Source of the DNA: JAVBLG01 sp031553655 | GTDB taxonomy: Bacteria > Desulfobacterota > Desulfovibrionia > Desulfovibrionales > Desulfovibrionaceae | Direction: 5' to 3' | NCBI GenBank assembly: GCA_031553655.1 | Contig: JAVBLG010000053.1 | Location: 1 to 7,119, forward strand | Length of the DNA stretch: 7,119 nt | Shown: positions 1 through 6,106 of the stretch, in pieces | Position numbering within the stretch: the stretch's first letter is position 1 | Layout of the letters: each line of letters begins with the position of its first letter | Position numbers and translations under genes: made by a program | Notes under the pieces: generated by a model | What the model was told of the DNA's origin: nothing | Database searches by the model: none | The model's input: the letters and a program-made list of their open reading frames with translations, nothing else

Positions 1-1132
1 TAAAGGTCCCCGGCAACATCAAGGCCATGGCCAGCCAGGGCAGGGAAACCGTCAGAATGGGCCTTCTCCCGCAAGCGCCGAGCCGCGCGCAGGCCAGCAC
101 GGATATGAAAAAAACGAACTGATAGGCCACAGAGCTTGTTGAAAGCAGAAAATTTTTTGAAAATATTTGCTGGAACCAGGGCGCGGTACGTGTCAGGGCG
201 AACAGCAGTGCCCCAAAGGCCAGCATAATCCGCATGGCCTTTTCACCTTTTTGAGCGATCAGCACCGCTGCCAGAGGGAAAAGCCCGGCCAGCGCCAGAG
301 GGATGTATTCGGGGTATTCGCCGACTGCCAGCAGCTTGATATAGAAACTGTAGCCGGTGAAGCCGTTTATTGCGCCGCATATAGTCAGAGGAACAACAAA
401 AAACATCGCTTTTAAGAACGTGTTTTTCGTCCTGCCGTTTTCCGGCGCTTCTTGCCGGACGTCGGGAATGCCGTGGGCGGAATCCCCCAGGGCAAAACCA
501 TCTCGCGTATCCTTTTCCGCCGTTACGGACAGTAGATGATACACGATTACGGCAAAAGCGGTTCCGGTCAGACATCGCAGCACATACAGCAGCGATTCTC
601 CCCGCTGTGTTCCCATTGTCGGTGAAACTCCAGCATCGCCCAGAATGGGCAGCAGCATGGCCCAGAAAATACAGACCACGCCTACGGCCAGCGCCATGAA
701 AAGTGTGTGGTTGGGCACGGACACGTTGCGGAAGAAAAAATGCATGGCCACAGGCGCGGAAAGGCCGGTGAGAAACATCTGGACCAGCAGAATAAATTCC
801 GCGCACTCCAACTCTTGCTCACATGCCAGCGGGTCAAGGGCGAAAACCACGATGGGGGCGAACATGGCAATGGCGAAAACGGTTCGAGCCAGAGCCCCCC
901 GTCGTTCTCCTTTCGCGATAACGCGCTCCATGTGTGGCAACAGAAGTGCCATGCAGAGCGCGCTGCCGAAGCTCAGGAGCGGGCCTACCGTGGTCCGGGA
1001 AGAAAGTGCGCCGCGTAACTGATAATATATTGAAAGAGAATTTATCGTGAGCAGGAACAGCACCATGCTCAACCAGCCGAGAACGGCCTGCTTGATCATT
1101 CCATTTTCATAATGCGTCATGTATTCGGACAT
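1..1132 (-). CDS. MFS-like multi-pass membrane protein, C-terminus cut by the window edge
   Basis: Reading the minus strand from ATG at 1132-1130 gives an uninterrupted frame of 377 codons that leaves the window without a stop, so the gene is partial, not broken. The protein begins MSEYMTHYENGM and is strongly hydrophobic. I count likely membrane segments near residues 13-34, 50-66, 81-98, 112-132, 143-164, 180-203, then a polar loop (204-238, rich in D, E, R, K), then 239-262, 275-294, 297-313, 330-349 and 358-374. Six segments, a central loop and at least five more is the layout of the Major Facilitator Superfamily. I recognise no substrate motif, so the cargo is unknown. An equally possible identity is the membrane half of a LuxR-type regulator with an MFS-like N-terminus, whose helix-turn-helix would lie beyond the edge. 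A second in-frame ATG lies at 1120-1118; neither start has a clear Shine-Dalgarno sequence. It lies downstream of pdxS on the same strand, but a probable terminator separates them. Confidence 0.8.
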   Translation of the reverse strand, partial: MSEYMTHYENGMIKQAVLGWLSMVLFLLTINSLSIYYQLRGALSSRTTVGPLLSFGSALCMALLLPHMERVIAKGERRGALARTVFAIAMFAPIVVFALDPLACEQELECAEFILLVQMFLTGLSAPVAMHFFFRNVSVPNHTLFMALAVGVVCIFWAMLLPILGDAGVSPTMGTQRGESLLYVLRCLTGTAFAVIVYHLLSVTAEKDTRDGFALGDSAHGIPDVRQEAPENGRTKNTFLKAMFFVVPLTICGAINGFTGYSFYIKLLAVGEYPEYIPLALAGLFPLAAVLIAQKGEKAMRIMLAFGALLFALTRTAPWFQQIFSKNFLLSTSSVAYQFVFFISVLACARLGACGRRPILTVSLPWLAMALMLPGTF

Positions 1133-1220
1133 TGGAAAAACAGGTTTTAATGAAGATAGAAGTCGCGTCTCACCCACGTGAAAGATCGAAATAATCTGTG
1201 ACACCAATGCAGATGTTTTC

Positions 1221-1249
1221 ACTATCGCTCAATAATGAAGGATTTTCAA
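1221..1249 (-). promoter_or_regulatory. Candidate sigma70 promoter for the membrane-protein gene
   Basis: On the minus strand TTGAAA (1249-1244) is followed after 17 bases by GATAGT (1226-1221). The -35 matches consensus at 5 of 6 positions and the -10 at 4 of 6. Transcription would begin near 1214 and give a leader of about 80 bases before the ATG at 1132. This is a consensus match only. Confidence 0.35.
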
Positions 1250-1353
1250 CCAGTAATTATAAGATATTGGAATAAAGCAATGGGGAAAATCAAGCTGCGC
1301 GGAGGTTTGCGGCAGAATGTTTAGGGGGGCAAATAGTTGATTTTGGACCCCCA

Positions 1354-1425
1354 AAAAAAGAAAGCGGACTTTTTGCTGGAGGAGTATATTTTTCTTAATA
1401 CTCGACTTGAGCAAAAAGCCCGCTT
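1354..1425 (-). terminator. Probable intrinsic terminator of pdxS, with a long looped stem
   Basis: Starting 35 bases after the pdxS stop, the minus strand reads AAGCGGGCTTTTTGCT (1425-1410), a 32-base loop, then AGCAAAAAGTCCGCTT (1377-1362), followed by TCTTTTTTT. The two 16-base arms pair at 15 of 16 positions, with the remaining position a possible G-U. The loop holds a second small hairpin, GAGTAT with ATACTC. A stem closed by GC pairs and followed by a T run fits a Rho-independent terminator for pdxS, although the loop is longer than usual. The arms also carry internal T runs in both directions, so it may stop transcription both ways. Confidence 0.6.
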
Positions 1426-1459
1426 GACGATGCCAATTGGACAAAGAATGTATTTGGAT

Positions 1460-2353
1460 CTAGCAGTTACCCCGATCGTGCATGCGTTGTTCCGGGGAGA
1501 GAGTGGAAATTTCCAAACCCTTCATCGGTGCGCCAAGCCCCTTGGACAATTCCACCAGCAATCCGTAATCGCGGTAATTTTCCACAGCGCGCACAATGGC
1601 GGAGGCAAATTTTTCCGGCTTGCCGGACTTGAAAATGCCCGACCCCACAAAAACGCCGTCGGCCCCCAGGGTCATCATCAGCGCGGCGTCGGCCGGGGTA
1701 GCCACGCCTCCGGCCGCGTAGTTGACCACGGGCAGCCTGCCAAGTTCTTTTGTTTCGCGCAGCAAATCAAGGGGCGCGCCCAAATCTTTGGCATGGGCCA
1801 TCAATTCATCGTCGCTTTTGCTTTTGAGCGCCCGCAGCTCGGACATTACACGGCGCATATGACGCACCGCCTCGACAATATTGCCGGTTCCGGCCTCACC
1901 CTTGGTGCGCAGCATGGCCGCGCCTTCGCCAATGCGGCGCAAGGCTTCGCCCAAATCGCGGCAACCGCATACAAAAGGCGTTTTAAAATCTTTTTTCAGT
2001 AAATGGAATTGCTCATCAGCTGGGGTAAGCACCTCGCTTTCATCAATGCAATCCACGCCCATGGCCTCGAGAATGCGCGCTTCAACAATGTGCCCGATGC
2101 GCGTTTTGGCCATTACGGGAATTTTAACCGCAGCCATGACGTCCTCAATAATGGAAGGGTCGGCCATGCGCGCCACACCACCGTCGGCGCGGATGTCGGA
2201 GGGAACCCTCTCAAGGGCCATAACCGCCACCGCTCCGGCGGCTTCGGCTATTTTGGCCTGTTCCGCATTGACCACGTCCATAATTACGCCGCCTTTGCCC
2301 ATCTGGTCTGTATTCCAGCCATTGCCGCGAGAAAAATTCTTTTTGCCGCTCAC
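1460..2353 (-). CDS. pdxS: PdxS, pyridoxal 5'-phosphate synthase synthase/lyase subunit
   Basis: PdxS makes PLP (active vitamin B6) directly from ribose 5-phosphate, glyceraldehyde 3-phosphate and ammonia, in the cytoplasm as a large ring assembly. Ammonia is normally supplied by the glutaminase PdxT. The 297-residue product matches the family along its full length (Bacillus subtilis protein 294): GGVIMDV with Asp26, ALERVPSDIR, MAKTRIGH with Lys83 (the first catalytic lysine), DESEVLTPADE, FVCGCRDLGEA, RTKGEAGTGN with Lys151 (the second catalytic lysine), AAGGVATPADAALMM, GVFVGSGIF, and an EQRMHDRG tail. The start is GTG at 2353-2351, supported by AAGGAG at 2367-2362, eight bases upstream. 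The segment before GGVIMD (residues 1-20, rich in Gly, Asn and Ser) differs from the usual charged N-terminal helix. No pdxT follows in the window. The gene is divergent from a MocR regulator that probably controls it. Confidence 0.97.
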   Translation of the reverse strand: MSGKKNFSRGNGWNTDQMGKGGVIMDVVNAEQAKIAEAAGAVAVMALERVPSDIRADGGVARMADPSIIEDVMAAVKIPVMAKTRIGHIVEARILEAMGVDCIDESEVLTPADEQFHLLKKDFKTPFVCGCRDLGEALRRIGEGAAMLRTKGEAGTGNIVEAVRHMRRVMSELRALKSKSDDELMAHAKDLGAPLDLLRETKELGRLPVVNYAAGGVATPADAALMMTLGADGVFVGSGIFKSGKPEKFASAIVRAVENYRDYGLLVELSKGLGAPMKGLEISTLSPEQRMHDRGNC

Positions 2354-2361
2354 TTCAGGAT

Positions 2362-2367
2362 CTCCTT
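2362..2367 (-). promoter_or_regulatory. pdxS ribosome binding site that fixes the GTG start
   Basis: The minus strand reads AAGGAG, eight bases before GTG (2353-2351). This strong site supports the non-ATG start and full-length PdxS. The next in-frame Met (Met18) would remove much of the N-terminal segment. Confidence 0.85.
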
Positions 2368-2427
2368 ACATTGTATTTGGAGCGCGTGTGCTCCTAGGGA
2401 TTTTCAGGTACCCCCTTTCTGTGTGGC

Positions 2428-2433
2428 AGTATG
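2428..2433 (-). promoter_or_regulatory. Possible -10 element of the pdxS promoter
   Basis: CATACT on the minus strand matches TATAAT at 4 of 6 positions. It would place the start of transcription near 2421, about 68 bases before the GTG. At the correct distance upstream there is only a T-rich run rather than a good -35, and the CCAATT boxes lie just beyond it. A poor -35 would suit a promoter that needs an activator, as known for pdxST genes controlled by PdxR. The call is weak. Confidence 0.22.
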
Positions 2434-2437
2434 GGCG

Positions 2438-2488
2438 AAAAACAGCTTAAAAAAAGAGCCAATTGGACTGTTTTTTTACCATCCAATT
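2438..2488. promoter_or_regulatory. Candidate MocR/PdxR operator: repeated CCAATT boxes and nested inverted repeats
   Basis: Midway between the two divergent start codons lies CCAATTGG (2459-2466), an 8-base palindrome, with a further TCCAATT at 2482-2488. CCAATT therefore occurs as a direct repeat spaced 24 bases apart, and AATTGGA/TCCAATT forms a 7-base inverted repeat around a 14-base spacer. A second inverted repeat, AAAAACAG (2438-2445) with CTGTTTTT (2468-2475), interlocks with it. MocR proteins are dimers known to bind direct and inverted repeats in the gap between their own gene and the divergent target, so this is the likely control site. I cannot confirm the exact half-site from one genome, and the A/T-rich inverted repeat could be chance. 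Confidence 0.5.
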
Positions 2489-2490
2489 AC

Positions 2491-2517
2491 TTGTATTGAG
2501 TAGTAAGAGATTATATT
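2491..2517 (+). promoter_or_regulatory. Candidate promoter for the MocR regulator gene
   Basis: TATATT at 2512-2517 is a good -10 match. TTGTAT at 2491-2496 could be the -35, although the 15-base spacing is short. Transcription would begin near 2524, leaving a leader of about 24 bases. The CCAATT boxes end just upstream of this -35, a position from which a bound regulator could affect both promoters. Confidence 0.35.
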
Positions 2518-2534
2518 CAAGGATATGAGTTTTC

Positions 2535-2540
2535 AGGAGG
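2535..2540 (+). promoter_or_regulatory. Ribosome binding site of the MocR regulator gene
   Basis: AGGAGG lies seven bases before ATG at 2548, close to an ideal Shine-Dalgarno sequence and spacing. It confirms the start. Confidence 0.85.
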
Positions 2541-2547
2541 GCACATT

Positions 2548-3963
2548 ATGTGGATTCTTCCCAAACGATCGGACAAAAAACTTCCTCTATATAAACAGGT
2601 AATAGGCCTCATTGAGCAAGCTGTGGAAAACGGTCTGCTGGGCGGCGGCGAACGCCTGCCTTCCGAACGCCGTCTTGGCGATTTGCTGGGTGTGAATCGT
2701 TCCACTATAATCCGCGCTCTGGAAAATTTGGCTGAGCGTGGCATTCTTTTACGCAGGCAGGGCAGCGGAACCTATGTGAACAATGAAAAATGGGGCGTGC
2801 AGAAGTATCCGGCCCTGAATTGGTTGCCCTCGGCCATGCCTGAAGCGGAGCGCTTTGACCGGTGCGGGGCCGCCGTCGGGCAATCGGGGTACAGGAGAGG
2901 AAAAATAAATAAAAGCGGAAACCTCGCAAGCGCCATACGCGATCTTTCCAGCGAGGATCTGCCCGGTACGTTGCTGCCTTCGATTACGCTTCCGGAAGGT
3001 TCCTGGCAGGACATTTTACGTCGGGAGCTGGACGACGAATCTTCGCTCACCGGGCTGGCCACCTTCAAAGAGGCGGTGCGCGGGCATTTGAGGCGTGGTC
3101 TTGGTCTGGAGGTGGAGCCGGGGCAACTCCTGATTACCTCCGGGGCACGGCAGGCTTTTTTTCTGATTGCCCAATGTCTGTTGCGCCCTGGAGACGCCAT
3201 AGGAATTGAAGCGCCGTCCTATTTTTATTCCCTGCCGGTTTTTCAGGCCGCCGGGCTTCGGCTTTTCGCCATTCCCACAGACGAACGAGGCATAACCCCT
3301 GACGGGTTGGACATGGTGACATGCAGACGGGGATTGAAAATGATTTTTCTGAACCCGGTTTTTCAGAACCCCACCGGGCATGTCATGGACTTGAGGCGCA
3401 AAAGGGAAATTTTTAATTATTGCGCAGCCAGGCATATCCCCATTGTGGAAGACGACGCCTACAGCCAGCTGGCCTTTTGCGCGAATACGGACATAGCGCC
3501 CATAAAGAGCCTGGACAGGCACGGGCAGGCGCTTTATATCGGCTCTCTTTCCAGCTACATGGGCAAGAGCATCCGCGCCGGATGGCTGGCCGCGCCCGAG
3601 GGGGTGGTGCGCAAGCTGGCTCTGGCGCGGCAGTGCATTGACGCCGGGCCGAGCGTTTTACCGCAGTTCATGGCCGGGCACTATCTGGACTCGGCCGCGA
3701 CCTGGCATATGAGTTTTTTGCGTGCGGAACTGACTCGTAGAGCCGCTGCTCTGGAACGGGAACTGGCTGGCTTGCGGGGCGAATTCAGTTGGGCGGCCCC
3801 ACAGGGGGGATTTTATTTTTATCTGCGGGCCGAGGATACGGCAAGGACCAGGGGCGGTCCGCCGCCCCTGGAGCGCCTTTGGCAATGTGGAATCATTGCG
3901 GCTTCGGGTGTGGATTTTGGCGGAACCGCGAATGAGTTGCGCCTTAATTTTGCCTGGCTATGA
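2548..3963 (+). CDS. pdxR: MocR-family (GntR/aminotransferase) regulator, probably PdxR, lacking the usual PLP lysine
   Basis: The 471-residue protein has the typical MocR length and architecture. Residues 13-77 form a GntR winged helix: PLYKQVIGLIEQ, LPSERRLGDLLGVNRSTI, then LAERGILLRRQGSGTYV. A linker (about 79-135) leads to a fold type I aminotransferase-like domain with TSGARQAF (197-204), the NPTG loop (274-277), EDDAY (301-305, the Asp that contacts the PLP ring nitrogen) and an LRLNFA end whose Arg is the usual carboxylate-binding residue. In the lysine motif, normally of the form GSxSK followed by RxG, this protein reads GSLSSYMGKSIRAGW: Ser336 sits at the Schiff-base position and the nearest lysine is Lys340. 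Divergence from pdxS with a shared gap of 194 bases is the classic PdxR arrangement, where PLP level tunes synthesis. The regulator role is therefore well supported by context; how this variant senses PLP is unclear. The symbol rests on position, not on proof. Confidence 0.87.
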   Translation: MWILPKRSDKKLPLYKQVIGLIEQAVENGLLGGGERLPSERRLGDLLGVNRSTIIRALENLAERGILLRRQGSGTYVNNEKWGVQKYPALNWLPSAMPEAERFDRCGAAVGQSGYRRGKINKSGNLASAIRDLSSEDLPGTLLPSITLPEGSWQDILRRELDDESSLTGLATFKEAVRGHLRRGLGLEVEPGQLLITSGARQAFFLIAQCLLRPGDAIGIEAPSYFYSLPVFQAAGLRLFAIPTDERGITPDGLDMVTCRRGLKMIFLNPVFQNPTGHVMDLRRKREIFNYCAARHIPIVEDDAYSQLAFCANTDIAPIKSLDRHGQALYIGSLSSYMGKSIRAGWLAAPEGVVRKLALARQCIDAGPSVLPQFMAGHYLDSAATWHMSFLRAELTRRAAALERELAGLRGEFSWAAPQGGFYFYLRAEDTARTRGGPPPLERLWQCGIIAASGVDFGGTANELRLNFAWL

Positions 3964-3974
3964 CACACCGTACC

Positions 3975-5873
3975 CTATAATTCAAAATGTGTTCCTATCT
4001 CCACAACCCTCGACATCGGTATATTGAAGAAAGTTGACGCATTTCGGGCATTGTTGCTCAAGAAAATGAACAAGGTCTGCCGCCAGGGGCGCATGACCTT
4101 TTTACCGTCGGAGGGCAGAATGGTTTCGCGGCCCAGGTAGAATGTGCAGTCGTACAGGGGCAAATGGGCTTCGGTGCCTCTGGAAAGCTCGGATATTTCG
4201 GTTATGCTTGGATGCTCCATATAACCATAGGAAGCCACCATACGGTAAACCCCCACTTCCTTGTCACGGTCGCTTATGGAGATCCGGTTCTCCGGAGCCA
4301 CCAGAGGAGTGTTGGCTGTTTTGAAAGTCAGCAACACAATTTTTTCTGGAGCGGTGTGGATCAGGGCGGCGGTGCGGGTAAGCGGCATGGGCGTGAGGTT
4401 CTGGTTCATGGTCAGATATACGCCTATGCCGGGGCTTCTCTTTATTTCGCCTTCCCACAACGATACCAGAAAAACAGCGAGCGGCATGCTCATTTCCTGT
4501 ATGCACTCGGCCAGATAAGTGCGCCCCTTCTTCCAGGTGGTCATTATGGCTATGAGCGTGATGGAGCCGGCCAGGGGCAGCCAGCCGCCGTCCAGAACCT
4601 TGACCAAGTTGGCTCCCAGGAAGGGCAGGTCAAAAAAGAGGAAAAGCAGCAGAAGCGGCAGCGCCTTGAGGAGGGGCCACTTCCATACGTAGCGGATAAC
4701 GGCGAAGTACAGCACCGAGGTCATGCCCATAGCCCCGGTTACGGCCAGCCCGTAGGCGGCGGCCAGTCCGCTTGAGTTCTGGAAAATCAGCACCAGGGCC
4801 AGGCAGGCCACCATGAGCAGATTGTTTATTGTGGGCATGTAAATCTGCCCTTTGGCCGCCGATGAGGTATGCACTATGTTCATACGCGGCAGAAAGCCCA
4901 GGCGCATAGCTTGATGGGTAAGGGAATAAACCCCGGTTATTAACGCTTGCGAGGCTATTACCGTGGCCATGGTGGCCAGACCCAGCATCGGGTAGAGCAG
5001 CGGGCCGGGCACAGCCTCGTAAAAGGGATGGTGGGATGCGGCGGGATTTTTCAGCAATAGCGCGCCCTGGCCCAGATAGTTGAGAATCAGCGCCGGGCAG
5101 GCCACATAAAGCCATGCGTTTCTTATGGGCATGCGGCTGAAATGCCCCAGGTCGGCGTAAAGGGCCTCGCCGCCGGTAATGCACAGCACTACAGTGCCCA
5201 GAACGATTATGCCGTGCAGGTGGTTGGCCTTAAAGTATTCCAGGGCATAATGGGGGCTTAAGGCCATTACCACGCCGGGGTTCTGAACTATGTTGATCAG
5301 GCCCACAACAGCAATGGACGCGAACCAGACCAGCATTATCGGCCCGAAAATGCTCCCTATGCGCGCTGTGCCATGCTTTTGCATCATGAACAGGGTAATC
5401 AGAATAATGAAAGTGAGCGGCACCACGAATTCCTGGGCCGCCGGGGTGGCCACATTAAGTCCTTCCACAGCGGAGAGTACGCTTATGGCGGGAGTGATTA
5501 TGCCGTCACTGTAAAGCAAGGCCGCGCTGCCCAGTGCCAGAAATGGCAGGATGCGGAAAAACATCCTTTTTTCATCATTTTTAATGTTTTCACGCAGGAT
5601 GCCTAAAAGGGCGAAGGTGCCGCCCTCGCCGTGGTTGTCGGCTTTGGTGACAAAGCATATGTATTTGATGGTAATTACGACCATCAGGCTCCAGAAAATC
5701 AGCGAAAGCACCCCCATGACATTCACATGGTTTATAGCTATGGCATGAGGGCCATGAAAGCATTCTTTCAGGGCGTAGAGCGGGCTTGTGCCTATGTCCC
5801 CAAAAACCACTCCCAGGGCGGTGACGGCAACGGCGGACACTCCTGACTTGGCGGAGCTTTTTACTTCTGACAT
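3975..5873 (-). CDS. kup: Kup low-affinity potassium transporter (K+/H+ symporter)
   Basis: Kup (TrkD) imports potassium with protons across the inner membrane and works best at low pH. The 632-residue product is close to the Escherichia coli length (622). The hallmark GVVFGDIGTSPLYALKE sits at residues 21-37, with the conserved Asp26. It is followed by GEGGTFALL (82-90), YSDGIITPAISVLSAVEGL (121-139) and TGGEALYADLGHF (233-245, including Glu236 and Asp241). About twelve membrane segments lie between residues 16 and 446. A soluble tail of about 185 residues follows and ends FNIPMSRVVEIGTHFEL, the usual Kup C-terminus. ATG at 5873-5871 is chosen because the protein aligns from its start and AAGGAAA (5889-5883) lies upstream, slightly farther than ideal. 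It has its own promoter and structured leader. It ends 11 bases from the stop of the convergent MocR gene. All key residues look intact. Confidence 0.97.
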   Translation of the reverse strand: MSEVKSSAKSGVSAVAVTALGVVFGDIGTSPLYALKECFHGPHAIAINHVNVMGVLSLIFWSLMVVITIKYICFVTKADNHGEGGTFALLGILRENIKNDEKRMFFRILPFLALGSAALLYSDGIITPAISVLSAVEGLNVATPAAQEFVVPLTFIILITLFMMQKHGTARIGSIFGPIMLVWFASIAVVGLINIVQNPGVVMALSPHYALEYFKANHLHGIIVLGTVVLCITGGEALYADLGHFSRMPIRNAWLYVACPALILNYLGQGALLLKNPAASHHPFYEAVPGPLLYPMLGLATMATVIASQALITGVYSLTHQAMRLGFLPRMNIVHTSSAAKGQIYMPTINNLLMVACLALVLIFQNSSGLAAAYGLAVTGAMGMTSVLYFAVIRYVWKWPLLKALPLLLLFLFFDLPFLGANLVKVLDGGWLPLAGSITLIAIMTTWKKGRTYLAECIQEMSMPLAVFLVSLWEGEIKRSPGIGVYLTMNQNLTPMPLTRTAALIHTAPEKIVLLTFKTANTPLVAPENRISISDRDKEVGVYRMVASYGYMEHPSITEISELSRGTEAHLPLYDCTFYLGRETILPSDGKKVMRPWRQTLFIFLSNNARNASTFFNIPMSRVVEIGTHFEL

Positions 5874-5895
5874 GTCTGGATATTTCCTTGTGAAT

Positions 5896-5920
5896 TAGGG
5901 GGAGACAGCCCCTAGGCTGT
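5896..5920 (-). promoter_or_regulatory. Two mutually exclusive hairpins in the kup leader
   Basis: In the kup messenger, ACAGCC (5920-5915) can pair with GGCUGU (5910-5905) around the loop UAGG. Alternatively UAGGGG (5914-5909) can pair with CCCCUA (5901-5896) around a seven-base loop. Both stems have six perfect pairs and share bases 5909-5914, so only one can form at a time. The second ends seven bases before the Shine-Dalgarno sequence. This could affect translation or transcript stability, but it does not resemble a riboswitch class I know. Confidence 0.4.
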
Positions 5921-5945
5921 TGCATATGTAATATTCTGTGCTGGA

Positions 5946-5975
5946 ACGATACGACTTAAGCTGCTCAGCTGTCAA
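5946..5975 (-). promoter_or_regulatory. Candidate sigma70 promoter for kup
   Basis: The minus strand has TTGACA (5975-5970), a perfect -35, then 18 bases and TATCGT (5951-5946), a 4 of 6 match to the -10. Transcription would start near 5939, giving a leader of about 65 bases that includes both alternative hairpins. A short AGCT-N4-AGCT palindrome lies in the spacer just after the -35. Confidence 0.5.
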
Positions 5976-6048
5976 TGCGGAGACTTTTATTAATACAACG
6001 CACGGGCCGTCAGAGTATTTCGCTCATTTCATTCGCAAAACGCTCTAA

Positions 6049-6083
6049 GCCGCGCCCCGCATTTTTAACACATGGGGCGCGGC
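6049..6083 (-). terminator. GC-rich hairpin after the FAH-family gene, probable terminator
   Basis: Beginning 23 bases after the FAH stop codon, GCCGCGCCCC (6083-6074) and GGGGCGCGGC (6058-6049) form a perfect ten-base stem around a 15-base loop. The sequence that follows (TTAGAGCGTTTTG) is only moderately T-rich, so termination may be partial or Rho-assisted. It separates the FAH gene from kup, which has its own promoter. Confidence 0.6.
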
Positions 6084-6106
6084 AGGCAGGAGTTTAGGGG
6101 GTGGTA

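Larger units (their letters stand above)
1133..1459. other. 327-base gap between the membrane-protein gene and pdxS
   Basis: This stretch is more AT-rich than the flanking genes. Its right part (about 1350-1425) holds the stem-loop that probably terminates pdxS. Its left part (1221-1249) holds a candidate promoter for the membrane-protein gene. An isolated TATAAT on the minus strand (1261-1256) has no good -35 partner. A weak G-run/C-run pairing (near 1322-1330 with 1348-1355) lies next to the stem-loop. Small open frames cross it on both strands, but none has a ribosome binding site or a recognisable product, so I call no gene here. Confidence 0.6.

Noticed and set aside
243..806. 187-codon minus-strand frame rich in Arg and Gly
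   Set aside because: It is a shifted frame inside the membrane-protein gene. The neighbouring minus-strand frame is open for 377 codons and gives a coherent hydrophobic protein, while this one has composition typical of a shadow.
1362..1425. Terminal inverted repeats of a small insertion element
   Set aside because: The spacing is only 32 bases, no flanking target duplication is visible, and a terminator after pdxS explains the stem and T run more simply.
1229..1444. 71-codon minus-strand frame
   Set aside because: It crosses the pdxS terminator stem and the gap, lacks a ribosome binding site and resembles nothing I know. Its start falls in the terminator-side spacer directly after pdxS.
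1337..2002. 221-codon plus-strand frame, considered as a separate gene or transposase remnant
   Set aside because: Most of it lies antisense to pdxS, which is conserved over its full length. The part before 1460 is the terminator stem. No transposase motif is visible.
2378..2393. Five-pair hairpin GGAGC/GCTCC in the pdxS leader
   Set aside because: It is short, with a six-base loop and no competing structure. It does not occlude the AAGGAG site, so I did not list it as regulatory.
4164..4775. 203-codon plus-strand frame
   Set aside because: It lies antisense to the conserved kup gene and has no ribosome binding site or recognisable domain.
5874..5945. c-di-AMP riboswitch upstream of kup
   Set aside because: The predicted leader (about 65 bases) is too short for that class, and I could not find its conserved elements.
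6010..6048. Imperfect inverted repeat (AGAG...CTCT arms) between the FAH hairpin and the kup promoter
   Set aside because: Only about 9 of 14 arm positions pair, with several mismatches. This is within what chance would give, and no function is suggested.
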